In this document: positions 1 to 10,699 of the stretch, piece after piece | Position numbering within the stretch: position 1 is the stretch's first letter | Layout of the letters: every line of letters begins with the position of its first letter | Source: Cordylochernes scorpioides | Lineage: Eukaryota > Arthropoda > Arachnida > Pseudoscorpiones > Chernetidae | Direction: 5' to 3' | Assembly (NCBI GenBank): GCA_030710605.1 | Contig: CP092870.1 | Span: forward strand, 89,529,993 to 89,593,992 | DNA: 64,000 nucleotides | Program-made: the position numbers and the translations under genes | Notes under the pieces: generated by a model | Databases searched by the model: none | Told to the model about the DNA's origin: nothing | The model's input: only the letters and a program-made list of their open reading frames with translations

Positions 1-740
1 CAAACTCCATCCAGAATGCACGTCCTTCCAGGCTGAACTTGTAACCATCCTTCATGGAATGGAAGCAAGCGTGAGCGTGAGCCTCAATATTCCAGAAATA
101 TATATTGCTTCCAACTGCCGGGTATCACTGGCAACCACATACAAACCAGACGTCCCACACTCTCCACTCATAACCCAAATCATAAATGGCCTTTCAAATA
201 ATATAAAAATTCAACTCTGCTGGGTACCAGGCCACAAAGGAATTGAAGGAAATAAACATGCGGACCAGTCTTCCAAAATGGCCGCTAAATCTGACATTCC
301 TCCATATTTTACAGAGCTCCCTAATAAACTGGTGGAAAAAAAAACGGAGCAAACAATTTTCCCACCAATTATAGACCAATATATTCACCTCTGATCAATC
401 AACCCTACACATGAGAAAATTTTCACCCACTCTCGGCCATCTTAAAAAGAATCATGAATTACAGCTAAGAACAAGAATCACGACTCTGCTATTAAGACAC
501 GATAGGCCCAAGCCAACATGACCATAATTAAAAAATCCCTGTTCTAATCTGTCCACACTGCCAGTAGAGCGTGTTCTTTTCAACTGCCCAGCATTTCAAC
601 TACATCGATTACAGATAGCCACACTCCTTGAACTGTCCTCTTTCTACAGCATTGCCCTGTCAAAGCTATCAAGAAACAAACCGGCCTGGAGACACATGGT
701 GAAATGGTTCACTAAGGTTACCAAGACTGACTCATAAACC
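1..740 (+). pseudogene. LINE remnant, RNase H and C-terminal region
   Basis: The stretch starts inside an RNase H domain of a non-LTR retrotransposon. A frame open over 59-394 contains WVPGHKGIEGNKHAD, the conserved last RNase H block also seen in the LINE at 46639. Downstream, in broken frames, is a C-terminal cysteine-containing region (around 550-720) as in zf-RVT tails of LINEs. The frame is interrupted after 394 and no 5' part is present. It ends before the hAT insertion target at 792. A dead fragment; the clade is not resolved. Confidence 0.7.
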
Positions 741-927
741 TCAGGACATCCTGGTAGTTAGCGATTGGATATGTCCCAGGAGCCTGGGTTACCTATATGC
801 AGTGCTGTAGTCGTAAAATTAGCATAGGGTATACGCTTGAGAATATAAATTTTTGGTAAAAATAAACAAGGTTATTTTTAATTATATTTTTATTTGAAAA
901 AAAGACGTAAAATATTACATACAACTT

Positions 928-3097
928 TTACATAAAAATGTCCCATAATGACTGCCGAGATGCATCTGTATTTTTTCTGGCACAAACTCTTGATCTAGTG
1001 TCAGTAGATGATCTATGATGTAAAAGCCATGATTGAACGTATTTTTTCGGCTGAAACATTTCGATTGGTGGTCCATTTGAATTTATGAACATTAAGTTCG
1101 AAACATTTGATATTAGCAAAGAAGTCCGCAAGTTTGTTATTATATCATTCATCAGGCTGAAACCTCGCTCACATTCAGCTGTTGAACAGGGCAATGTTGA
1201 AATTGCCCTGAAAAATGGTTGAAGTGTTTCGGGAACATTGTTTTTATCATTAACAAAATCTCTCAAGCCGTTAATGCATTTCATTTCATCTAAGTTAAAC
1301 CTTCGACAAATACGTCTCATTTCGACCTCTCCATATCGAACATTTTCTGCGTCAAAATTGTTTGGTTCTAGAGCAGAAATATCCTTAATTAATTGCTCAT
1401 TATCTTCATTTGATTCTGTACACAACCTTAATTTTAACTTTTCTATTATACTTAGAAGAAATTTTTTTCTATCAATCGGAATAATTTTGGCATTGGGAAC
1501 TAATGTTACGCTCCTAAAAACTAAGTTTTCTGCCGCTTCAAGAGCTAGCCAGCTTTTTTCTCCTGGTGATGTTTTGAAGCTTTCTATGACTCTAATTGTT
1601 CTCTTTATTATATGTTCCGCCTTTTGTAAAGTAGTTGTTCTAGACTGCAGCTCTAAAGACAACATTGACATTTCCTGAAGCGTGTCGTACATTAAACCTA
1701 AATCTAATATAAATTCTGGACTCTCCAATCTTCTTAATAACCCTTGATATGTAGAATCGAGATATGTTGATGATTTGAAATGATGGTGCAATGACTCGTA
1801 TGACTCCCAGACGGTTTTTATTGTTCTAAAACTACTTGAAATCCATCGTACTCATAAAATTCAACCCACTTTAGCAAATCTTGTTCCTAATTCATGGCAA
1901 GCTTCCTCCAGAGCACGACAATTTTTGGGAGATTGGCTATATAATGAATACAGTTTGTCCATAAAAGCTTTAAAATGGTTGATTCCGCGGACTTCTTTGA
2001 TAGTATCGCCAACAGAAAGCTCTAATCTATGGTTGAGGCAGTGCCATGCAAAAAGTTTTGGAAACTTTTGCTTAAGTCGAGTTACGACTCCCGAATGTCT
2101 TCCTACCATGACACTTGCCCCATCAGTCGCAATTGCTATCCAATTTTCTTTTAAATATTCTTCGTTCAACCCATGTTTATACAAAGTATTCAAAAGCTCT
2201 TTTTCAATATTTTCTGAGTCTTGGCATTGTAATTCACACAAATCAAAGAAAATATAATCAATACTTTCTCCTCCTAAATATGCTTTCAAGAAAATGACCA
2301 AAGTTGATTTATTACTTAAGGTTGTTGATTCATCAATTAGTATAGTAATTTTTGAATTTGTTGACAAAATCTTCGCAACAAGCATTTTCCGCATTTCGCA
2401 GGCTATATGGTTTATTATTTGTGTAGCAGAATATCTGGAGTGAAGAGTCGATCCTAATTTAATGCCATTTAATGTTTGTAACGTGATATGATTTTCATAA
2501 TCAGAATATGGTCTATTTGTTTTAGCGATATTATAAGCAGTTCTAAAAAGCTTAATATTTTCATTTTCTACTTCAATGTTCATATTGTTTGCATATTCTT
2601 CTAATTTATTTTTTTTTTCTGTCTTTCTTAATATTCTCAGCTATTTTATGAGCTTCAGACTCACAATGCTTTTTAATTTTCATTCGAATGTTTGATAATT
2701 TGCTTGCCCGATCTTTTCCTGCTGCTTCTATTAGGTAGTTACTCCATTCTGGTGAAATATGAATTCTTTCACTTTTTGCAGCCCCTAAAGTTTTAACACT
2801 TGCGCAAATGTTACATCCGAGTCTACCTTTGGAAATTGAAAGCCATGGATACTTTTCCTTAAATTGAATATATTGGGAATCATTCCAAACTTCAAATTTG
2901 GAATCCTGGTCATTCATTTTCTCTAGTGAACTATTGATCAATATATCAGCTCTTTTTGAGATAGTACTTGCATTTGATGTACCAACAGTGTTTTTATTTA
3001 TTTTAACAGCTTCTTCTATTTCATTCTTTTCTGCATCTTCTTCTACCTCCAAACTTCTTTTAGTACATAAATTTCCTGTCTTCAACCAGCGGTCCAT
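928..3097 (-). pseudogene. hAT transposase, three broken pieces (KIAA1586/ZBED-like)
   Basis: Piece 1 (3097-2606) is the N-terminal part with a BED/TTF-type finger region. Piece 2 (2583-1861) has the RNase H-like core start (ILIDESTTLS, then DGASVMVGRHSGV and WHCLNHRLELSV). Piece 3 (1791-928) holds the hAT C-terminal dimerisation region (LPCSTAECERGFSLMNDI). Pieces 2 and 3 share one frame, separated by two close stop codons around 1850-1863. Pieces 1 and 2 are offset by a frameshift in an A-rich run near 2606. The family resembles vertebrate KIAA1586 and insect hAT proteins. Not functional as read. Confidence 0.88.
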
Positions 3098-3249
3098 AAT
3101 TAAACAGAAGAGTTATTTTCGAAAGCTAGTATAAGTACAGAAAATTTAAATTTCACTTATTTTAACATTAACAAAATTTAGATACTTACTTAATCGATTT
3201 GTTTTGAATAAAATCTTTATTTTATTTATTTTTTTAAAAAACAAACACC

Positions 3250-3498
3250 TGTTGAATATATGAATTCAATTTTAGACTTTAATATTTTATAAAATATTGT
3301 CACTGAATAATTATTTTAAATATTCTGTGGTATATCATCATTAATATTTCCATAGTTATCACTCCTCACTATTCTTATATATTATTACTTGTACATAAAA
3401 TGGAACGATATAGTTTTGCATAAATAAACTATTTTCAATTACTAAAATCGTATGTATTAATTTCTAAAATAATATAAAACCCTAAAACCTTTCTAACA
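3250..3498 (+). repeat. copia 5' LTR
   Basis: Begins TGTTGAATATATGAATTC and ends TTTCTAACA. Nearly identical to the 3' LTR; differences are seen around 3355-3360 and at the run TGGAACGATAT versus TGGAAAGATAT. Confidence 0.93.
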
Positions 3499-3499
3499 G

Positions 3500-3510
3500 T
3501 GGTAGCAGAG
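3500..3510 (+). other. copia primer binding site, tRNA-iMet
   Basis: TGGTAGCAGAG starts one base after the 5' LTR and is complementary to the 3' end of animal initiator tRNA-Met (…CTCTGCTACCA). This is the usual copia primer. Confidence 0.8.
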
Positions 3511-3549
3511 CGTGGTTATAACTTAAAATCTAAAATCGTAAAAATAAAA

Positions 3550-5628
3550 ATGGCTGCTGTTATGGAAGATATTTCGATTATAGATAAATTAAAAGACTCT
3601 GAAAATTTTGATATTTGGAAATTTCAAATTAACATTATTTTTAAAGCTAATAATTTAATTGAAATAATAAATGGTAAATTGTGTTTTAAAGATCAAAAGG
3701 ATGAAAAAGAAAAAAACGCATGGATAATAAAAGATGCTAAAGCCCAAAAATATATTATTTCGAGCATCGATAAAACGATATTAACACACATAATACATTG
3801 TGAAAATGCCAAATCAATGTATGACACCATATGCAGAATATTTGAAAGAGATGATGAACAATTAAAATGTAAGCTGCTACAAGAATTTCACACTTATAAA
3901 TTTGATAAAAATGTAGACCTTGTAGCCAACATAAGTAATTTAAGAAATTTGGCTTTTAAACTCAATAATCTAAAACAGAACTTTGATGACAATATTGTTA
4001 TTTCAAAGATTTTAACAATTTTGCCAGAAGAATATAATTATTTTTGTACTGCTTGGGAGTCAACTGGAAAAGATGAAAAAACTATTGAAAATCTAATATC
4101 AAGATTGACCACTGAAGAAATAAGAAGAAATAGACAGAGCCAACCAGAAGACCGAGTGGCTATGAATGCAACAAAACAAAAGGTATGTTTTACTTGTAAT
4201 AAACCAGGACATATATCTAAAAATTGCACCCAAAGAAAATTCTGCAAACTTTGTAAAAAAACTAACCATGAAGAAAAGGACTGTTTCTTTAAGAACAACA
4301 GTAAACCTGCTGCTAAAGTAAACAAAGAACAATGCAGAATATGTAAAAAGTTTAATCATAAAGAAAAAGATTGCTATTTCAGGAACAAAGAAAAGCAACC
4401 TCCCATTGCTTTCATTGCTGAACAAAGAGAAGAATATGATAAAAGATCATCAGTCACTTTCATTGTTGATAGCGGATCCACCTGTCACATGATTAATGAA
4501 GAAAAGTTGCTTGATCATCAAAAAAAGTGTGATGTGAACATCAATGTTGCAAAAAAAGAAGAAGGTATGAGAGCAAAAACTTCAGGACAATTTAAGGGGA
4601 GACAATGTAACCTAAATGAAGTAATATTTGTGTCTGAATTATCAAAAAACCTTTTGTCAGTGACCTCAATTGTTAACAACGGAGGAGAAGTAAATTTTAA
4701 AGGTGATAAAGTGACAATTTTGAAAGATGGAAAAAAAGTTCTAGAAGGAGATCAACTTGAAAATGGACTTTATGCTGTAAATATTGAACAACATTTTTCA
4801 AAGCAAAATGACTCGAACCTTACCTTACCAAGTGAAAACAAAACCCAAGAATGGCACAGAAAATTGGGAAACCTAAAAAAATTGGATAGTAAAAGTGAAA
4901 AATATTCACTTATCGGATACAGTGGAAATGGATACAAATTGTGGGACATGCAGAAAAGAAGGATTATAATTGCAAGAGATGTGGTGTTTACAGGAAAACT
5001 AACAAATGAAATGACCAGTGTCATTCAGCCAAGATACAGAGAAGATCTGGATTCTGAAATAGAGGAAAGTCAAGACACTAAATTGGAATTGGATACCCAT
5101 GATGAACCACAGAACTCGACCAATTCAAGATATATGTTAAGGAATAGAGAAAATATCAATAGACCTGAAAGACTAAAAGATTATATAGTGTTGAATTCTG
5201 TTTCTGAAGAAATAGGATTGTTAACATACAATGAAGCTGTAACCGGAGTAGACAAAGAAAACTTGGTAAAAGCAATACAGGAAGAAAAAGATTCATTGAA
5301 GAAAAATGAAACTTGGGATTTTGTAAAAGCTGAATGTGTGAAAGAACTCATTTATATAAAAGCACTAATTGAAGAACTTACAAATGAAACCATACTTGCT
5401 AAACTAAATATTGACAACCAAAGTGCAATGACTTTAATGAAGACAGGACAAATGAACAGAAAGACAAAACATATAGATGTTCGATATCATTTTTTGAAAG
5501 ATCAGATAAGAGAAAATGTTGATGTTCAGTTTTGCCCAACCCAAGACCAAGTTGCTGATATCCTAACCAAGCCTCTGCCAAAGGAAACTTTTGAAAAACA
5601 CAGATCTTCACTGCTACAGATGTTTTGA
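3550..5628 (+). CDS. copia Gag-protease fused to integrase tail and RNase H tail
   Basis: The chosen start is MAAVMEDISI, matching the normal copia Gag N-terminus; an upstream ATG at 3499 overlaps the primer site. In order: a UBN2-type Gag (about residues 1-190); three CCHC knuckles (CFTCNKPGHISKNC, CKLCKKTNHEEKDC, CRICKKFNHKEKDC); an aspartic protease (FIVDSGSTCHM); and the start of the GAG-pre-integrase domain (EWHRKLGNL). This jumps in frame to the integrase C-terminus (SLIGYSGNGYKLWD). It later runs into the first RT residues (NETWDF) and jumps in frame to the end of RNase H (KHIDVRYHFLKDQI, ADILTKPLPK). The integrase catalytic core and all RT blocks are absent. The frame is open to the normal C-terminus. 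Confidence 0.9.
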   Translation: MAAVMEDISIIDKLKDSENFDIWKFQINIIFKANNLIEIINGKLCFKDQKDEKEKNAWIIKDAKAQKYIISSIDKTILTHIIHCENAKSMYDTICRIFERDDEQLKCKLLQEFHTYKFDKNVDLVANISNLRNLAFKLNNLKQNFDDNIVISKILTILPEEYNYFCTAWESTGKDEKTIENLISRLTTEEIRRNRQSQPEDRVAMNATKQKVCFTCNKPGHISKNCTQRKFCKLCKKTNHEEKDCFFKNNSKPAAKVNKEQCRICKKFNHKEKDCYFRNKEKQPPIAFIAEQREEYDKRSSVTFIVDSGSTCHMINEEKLLDHQKKCDVNINVAKKEEGMRAKTSGQFKGRQCNLNEVIFVSELSKNLLSVTSIVNNGGEVNFKGDKVTILKDGKKVLEGDQLENGLYAVNIEQHFSKQNDSNLTLPSENKTQEWHRKLGNLKKLDSKSEKYSLIGYSGNGYKLWDMQKRRIIIARDVVFTGKLTNEMTSVIQPRYREDLDSEIEESQDTKLELDTHDEPQNSTNSRYMLRNRENINRPERLKDYIVLNSVSEEIGLLTYNEAVTGVDKENLVKAIQEEKDSLKKNETWDFVKAECVKELIYIKALIEELTNETILAKLNIDNQSAMTLMKTGQMNRKTKHIDVRYHFLKDQIRENVDVQFCPTQDQVADILTKPLPKETFEKHRSSLLQMF

Positions 5629-5652
5629 TAGAGTAATTAAAACTCTAAAACA

Positions 5653-5668
5653 TGAATTCAAGAAGGAG
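5653..5668 (+). other. copia polypurine tract
   Basis: The purine-rich GAATTCAAGAAGGAG directly precedes the 3' LTR, where plus-strand priming is expected. Confidence 0.65.
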
Positions 5669-5917
5669 TGTTGAATATATGAATTCAATTTTAGACTTTA
5701 ATATTTTATAAAATATTGTCACTGAATAATTATTTTAAATATTCTGTGGTATATCATCATTAATATTTCCATAGGTATAACTCCTCACTATTCTTATATA
5801 TTATTACTTGTACATAAAATGGAAAGATATAGTTTTGCATAAATAAACTATTTTCAATTACTAAAATCGTATGTATTAATTTCTAAAATAATATAAAACC
5901 CTAAAACCTTTCTAACA
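5669..5917 (+). repeat. copia 3' LTR
   Basis: 249 bp, TG…CA, matching the 5' LTR with about three differences. Followed directly by the ACACC target copy. Confidence 0.93.
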
Positions 5918-6803
5918 ACACCAACTTTTCATCAACAATTAAAAACAATTTAAATAAGCTTTTAAGCCAGTATCAATAAACTTACTTAAAGAAGTTTTCA
6001 AAATTATATTTTTTTGAAAATCAATGTTATTTTGTCAACAGCTTTTGCTAACTTCAAATAAACTAAAGAATATTCAAAATTAACGTCCACAATAACGTAG
6101 TTTGCATGGTTACCATAGCAACTTTAGTTAAAGAAGAGTATTTGATAAAATTCAAATATATTTTCAATTGTATAGAATTAGAAGAAAATCGTTTTAAATC
6201 GAAAACCAAATTGTTTATATATTAGTTTACATCACTGCTGGATAAATACAGCATTGGTAATAAGAGAACATCTATCTTGAAGAAGTCGTTTTTACTTTTT
6301 TTTTTTTGTAAATGATTTTAACATCAGAAAATATAACTTTTTTTTTTAACTTTAATTTTTTAACATATTTTCTATTAAGCAAACATAATAACTTTTAAAT
6401 ATTAGGAAAGTTTAAAGTTTTCATTTCATTGTGGTTTTAAACAAAATTACCATTTTCAAAAATTAAAGGTTCATTATATTCGTTTTCCGTTTTTTCGTTA
6501 AAGGAGGCTTGTTTGATTATTAATTTGAATATAGTTGATATATTTTTCCCAAGAAATTTTTACTAAATGAATGAAATATTTTGTGTGAATTGTTAATTTG
6601 AATTTTTTTTGCAATTTTTCAGTACAATTTTTATCATCATTTTTTTTTTACTCTATTACAAAGAAATAAAATAATAAATTTTTAATAAAAAATTTGAACA
6701 AAATCATAGGGTATACGCTATTTTTAAGTAAAACCACTAGGTATACGCTATCTAAATTTTAAAAGCATAGGGTATACGGCGTATACCCTCCACTACAGCA
6801 CTA
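5918..6803. other. Non-coding 5' part of the hAT element
   Basis: AT-rich sequence upstream of the transposase start, continuing to the right terminal repeat. Near 6711-6790 the motif GGTATACG occurs repeatedly in both directions, probably subterminal transposase sites. No ORF is seen. Confidence 0.6.
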
Positions 6804-6811
6804 CCTATATG

Positions 6812-8100
6812 TTAATTTAAAAAATATATTTTTTTTGTGCTTGCCTTAAATACATTGATATGACATACTGAAGTTTGTCTTCCCTAATTTTCTAAGTGAC
6901 ATTTTTTGGAGATCCTGTATAGTTTAGAGAAGACAATCTGAATCCTGCTGAGCAGACCTTGAGGCCATGGTTGCTTTGGTCTATATTTTTTTCATGACTG
7001 ACTCCATGATTTCACGCCAGAATTTATATAAAAGATATTACGACGAAGCCGCTCATCATTTCGCAAAAATAGAAAAATAGAAAAATATTTATTTTTCATA
7101 ACAAATTATTAATATTTTGCTACTTTAACTTCATTCATTGCCTCTCTGGGATTTTATAAACATATTGTGTTTGCCTTAAATAAATTTGTCTGACTTTCCA
7201 AAGTTTTTCTTTTCTCTAATTTTATACGTGACAATATTAAGGAAATATAAAAAAATGAATATATGCATATAACAATTTATTTCTATATTGTGTGTGTGTT
7301 TTCTTTTATAAATATTAATAAACTAAAACTCTGATAAGCGCGATTTATTGAGTTTTGAAAGCACATAGAATTCAACCTATTTTGAAAAATTCAAGAACTT
7401 AGGTACCATATAAAAGAAACAACTTGAATATTTTTCTTGAATAATTTTCTTTCAGTATTAAATACCAATTAAGATGGGGAAGCTAGTAATAAATGATTTG
7501 CAAAAATGTTCAAAGTGAGAATTATTTGAATATCCATTAATTCTTTCTATTTAATTTTTCATTCATTTTAAAAAATAATTTATTTATTGAATAAAATATT
7601 TTAACAACTTTTGGTTTGAAAATCACCATAGAAAACTTATTCCATATTTTATTCTATGAATACATCATCAACAATGACGTCAGGGTTATCGATTTTGTAA
7701 ATAAGGTGGGGACGACCCAAGTTTATAATGGCCATTTTGAAACATATAGATTTTTATTGAGTTATATATATTTTAAGACATATCTGAGGTAAGGAAGTAA
7801 CATATTTACACTTTAGTTTTTTTTTGCATTTGGCATATATTTTGTTTATTTGGTCAAACAGATGACCGTCACTCCTAACTCCGCCCATTGTCCCACCTAG
7901 AATAGGTTTTGGGACCGTCCAATTCTCCCCCCCCCCCTCCCCCCCTCTTCCAAAGTGAATCTTATTTCCGGTTTATTTCCGCATATGCGTTGTTTACATT
8001 TTAGAAATCTTTTTGCCTTCTAACTATTTATAAATTTAAGTTATAAAAAAGATAATAAGATATTTTAGTACATTGATTATTTTGTTGTTGTTTACCAGAC
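6812..8100. other. AT-rich intergenic DNA upstream of ELP6
   Basis: No coding sequence or recognised repeat is seen apart from T and A runs. A cytosine-rich low-complexity tract lies at 7926-7949. The promoter of the following gene should be near its right end, but no clear core element is visible. Confidence 0.5.
7926..7949. repeat. Poly-C tract
   Basis: A C-rich run interrupted by single T bases. Mutable low-complexity DNA about 190 bp upstream of the ELP6-like start codon. Confidence 0.9.
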
Positions 8101-8132
8101 TTATCTTTCAACGTGTTTAACAAAAAGTCAAG

Positions 8133-8939
8133 ATGTTTCATGAATTTGAAGAATACGTTGAACCACATTTTTATGTTGAAGAAGAGAATACAAGATGTTT
8201 TGGGGCAAGTAATAGCTCTAAGCAGTTGATCGACGCCATTTATAAACGAGTGCTCATTTGTGATAACGATAATTCTAATTCAGAATTTGTCATGATGAAA
8301 TGCATTAAATTATTTTTAAATGATTATCATAAAATTGTATTTTTAACCTTTAATAATAATACAGAATATCATGTAATGGCTGCATCTCATGTAGGTTTGA
8401 ATTTTTCTGTACTTATTAATGAGAAAAGACTTGTAATAGTAGATTGCCTTAAACATTTGGATTCATATTTGAAAGCCATTACTACTTCAGAAGATGTTCC
8501 AAAAGAAGAATTGGGATATAATTATTTTCATAAACCACATGCAGATTTAAAGCCATTATTTCAAGATGTTTCAAATCATATAAGTGTAATCAAACGATTT
8601 TCTGATAAAGTGTTAGTAGTAGTTGATGAACCAAATATATTACTACATGCTGGAATTAAATTAGCAGTTATTGCTAAATTTCTATACAGTATAGATAATA
8701 TATCAGATGCAACTATAATTAAAATGGATGATTATTCAAAAAATGATGAAGCTTTGTATAATTGTATTAAAAGCAAATACAACATGATTCTATCGGTCAA
8801 ATCTCTTAAAACTGGAAGTTTTGAGAATATTCAAGGAAAATTGATCATTGAGAAGAAATCAAAAGGAGACTTCTATAGAGCTATTGGATTAATGTATAAA
8901 TATGATAAAACCTTGTTATTTACTCAAAAAGAAATATGA
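8133..8939 (+). CDS. ELP6: Elongator complex protein 6-like, intronless
   Basis: A 268-residue ORF, close to the usual ELP6 length of about 266. ELP6 belongs to the Elp4-5-6 RecA-like ring of Elongator, which supports tRNA wobble-uridine modification. Visible matches are an LKPLFQDV block, the Walker B-like strand KVLVVVDEPNILLHAGI (about residues 167-184), and a C-terminal strand ending in YKYDKTLLFTQKEI, which fits the vertebrate C-terminus YKIQDKSVSFF. As in the family, no Walker A loop is visible. The start ATG is the first in frame. There are no introns or frame breaks. A poly(A) signal follows. A retrocopy is possible, but no poly-A scar is obvious. Confidence 0.8.
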   Translation: MFHEFEEYVEPHFYVEEENTRCFGASNSSKQLIDAIYKRVLICDNDNSNSEFVMMKCIKLFLNDYHKIVFLTFNNNTEYHVMAASHVGLNFSVLINEKRLVIVDCLKHLDSYLKAITTSEDVPKEELGYNYFHKPHADLKPLFQDVSNHISVIKRFSDKVLVVVDEPNILLHAGIKLAVIAKFLYSIDNISDATIIKMDDYSKNDEALYNCIKSKYNMILSVKSLKTGSFENIQGKLIIEKKSKGDFYRAIGLMYKYDKTLLFTQKEI

Positions 8940-8981
8940 AATGTCCAAATTTGATATTAACAAATTTATATATATATTTCT

Positions 8982-8987
8982 AATAAA
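8982..8987 (+). promoter_or_regulatory. Poly(A) signal of the ELP6-like gene
   Basis: AATAAA lies 43 bp after the stop codon and precedes a T-rich region. The first good match downstream. Confidence 0.5.
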
Positions 8988-9110
8988 TTTATTTTTAAAG
9001 ATAAAATGAATTTTTTTGTTTTTTTTTCTTATATTTTCATTTTAGATATAATTTATATGAAAACTTGAATATATACATATTTTAATAAATACATATTTTT
9101 ATTAATATAT

Positions 9111-9313
9111 AATAAACCAAACCTGAAATAATGTCCATTTTTATTTTATAATATAGTCTTCTTCTTTTTTATCTCCACTCAATCAATGACAAAGGCAGAC
9201 ACTTTCTACTTCACCCAGTCTTGGTGTTTGTTATAATATAGTGAACCATGGCTATAGTGAACCAAAGATTCAGTCCTATTGGGGTTTACTATAGACAGGT
9301 TTTACTGTATATA
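9111..9313. mobile_element. MITE-A copy split by a LINE-2/SINE-B 3' tail
   Basis: Right half 9235-9313 reads TATAGTGAACC … GGTTTTACTGTA; left half remains at 9111-9155. Between them is a short tail beginning CTTCTTCTTTT (9158-9230), as in SINE-B and LINE-2 ends. Confidence 0.6.
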
Positions 9314-9315
9314 CA

Positions 9316-9630
9316 GGGGGTTGGTGGAAGGCTGGTTAAACCGTTGGTTTACGACAGCAACGACCCGGGTTCGATTCCCGCATTGTACATTTTTTTCTGA
9401 TAAAAAAAAAAATGTTCCAATGGCCCCCGATTCTTGCAAAAGTCCAACCCCACTAGCAAGTGCAAGTAACCAAATGGGGCTCTGGCACATTTGTAAGTGC
9501 AAAAGTCAAACTGCTTTTCACATGTGTAGACATGTGGTGCACTTACAGTAAAAGCAGTCGCCTACTTCTACTCACCATGATTATCATGGCCTGGCCTGTA
9601 CCACATGTACTAGGAATAAGCCAAAAAAAA
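9316..9630 (+). mobile_element. SINE-A copy
   Basis: About 315 bp. The tRNA-like head contains the box-B-like GGGTTCGATTCCCGC. The body has GCTCCAATGGCCCCCGATTC and ends in AGGAATAAGC plus an A run. At least 15 further copies lie in this window on both strands, which supports dispersed retroposition. Confidence 0.85.
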
Positions 9631-9699
9631 CTGTAAATACAATGAAACATTGCTCAACAAAAGCCATATTTACAATTATTGTAAACAACATATGGTCCA

Positions 9700-9957
9700 A
9701 ATACAGTAAAACCTTTGCTTCACTATAGTTCACTGTATGGCATCAGTAATATTGTAGATTATTTTATCATAGTTAAAAGCAACCTGCAACGCCAAACCAC
9801 AACATTGACTGTATTGAGTCATCCATTGATAAGCTCTACTTATTCCCAGCAGACACCATCTACAAGCTTGATACCCTAATATGATTGAGTAGAGATAAGA
9901 AAGAAGATAAGGAAAGGTTTGTTATATCCCTGGTTATTTTAGTGAGGTTTTGCTTTA
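9700..9957. mobile_element. MITE-A copy containing a LINE-2 3' end
   Basis: Starts ACAGTAAAACCTTTGC and ends TTAGTGAGGTTTTGC. At 9782-9915 it holds a LINE-2 fragment (CATCCATTGATAAGCTCTAC … GATTGAGTAGAGATAAGA). Confidence 0.6.
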
Positions 9958-10000
9958 TATGTTTAAATGAAGTATAAAACAACATATTAGGGAGAGTAGT

Positions 10001-10512
10001 TGTTTTCATGTCCAATGAAGATCCTCAGATGTCTCCATGCATCTCTATCTCCGCAGCAGCAATGTCCACTATCTTGGGTGTGTAAAGCTGCTGCTCTAGG
10101 TCTAAGTCATTTTTCTGCAAGGCTGCGGCCATTGCTGGGCATGAGAATATGTAGGTAGGTGTTAGTTCCACACCAGGACAGTTGTTACATGTCCTATAGG
10201 TTCTTGTGCCATCTGGATGTATTGTCATTCCTTTATAGTGTAAAGTCTTGTTATAGTTTTTGTCAGTTTTCTCTCAGAGTTTATTTCACATATTTGATCT
10301 TTTCTTATTTTTTTGTTTGATTATCTTGTATTTTGCCAAAGCATCACCATCAAATACTGACATTTGTTCTTTCCTTTGGCTCAACTTTTTGGCTTCCTTT
10401 GCCAATTCATCTGCTATCTCATTACCCCCGATCCCAACATGGACAGGAATTCATTGTAGAATGCAGTTCTTCTCCAATGGTTCCAGTTGGGTAAGTAATG
10501 AGTGTATTTTCT
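10001..10512 (-). pseudogene. LINE-3 fragment, RNase H end and zinc-knuckle tail
   Basis: On the minus strand an RNase H end (VGIGGNEIADELAKEAK, about 10440-10390) is followed by a C-terminal region with CNNCPGVELTP…FSCPAM (10228-10025). A related copy is at 51228-51572. It is flanked by the near-perfect duplication ATTAGGGAGAGTART (9986-10000 and 10513-10527), so it is a 5'-truncated retroposed copy. Frames are broken. Confidence 0.8.
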
Positions 10513-10699
10513 ATTAGGGAGAGTAATATGTTTATTTATTTAATTGAGAAAGCTTTCAGACATTTTTCTTATTTGTATATATTGTTCTTCCACAGGCATC
10601 TATCTATAAAATTGAGATCTATAAGGAGGCTATATATAAATACTCTAAAATGGATTGGACAATAAATATCTGAAAGCTTGCTTCATTAAATAAAGAAAT

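Larger units (their letters stand above)
3250..5917 (+). mobile_element. Ty1/copia retrotransposon, internally deleted, young
   Basis: Two 249-bp LTRs, each beginning TG and ending CA, bound a 2.17-kb interior, flanked by the 5-bp duplication ACACC (3245-3249 and 5918-5922). I count three substitutions between the LTRs, so the insertion is recent. Copia elements are normally 4.5-5 kb; this one is 2668 bp because the integrase core and reverse transcriptase have been removed from the ORF. It lies inside the hAT element. Confidence 0.95.
800..6803 (-). mobile_element. hAT DNA transposon with intact ends, carrying a copia insertion
   Basis: The left end CAGTGCTGTAG (800-810) and right end CTACAGCACTA (6793-6803) are terminal inverted repeats. 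They are flanked by a perfect 8-bp duplication CCTATATG (792-799 and 6804-6811), the size expected of hAT transposition. A subterminal motif GGGTATACG recurs near both ends (about 828-836; 6711-6790, several copies). The transposase lies on the minus strand. A copia element at 3250-5917 sits upstream of the transposase start; without it the hAT would be about 3.3 kb. Confidence 0.92.

Noticed and set aside
9316-9630. tRNA genes suggested by GGGTTCGATTCCCGC in many places
   Set aside because: The motif always sits in the same ~315-bp repeat with an A-rich tail and no proper acceptor stem, so these are SINE heads.
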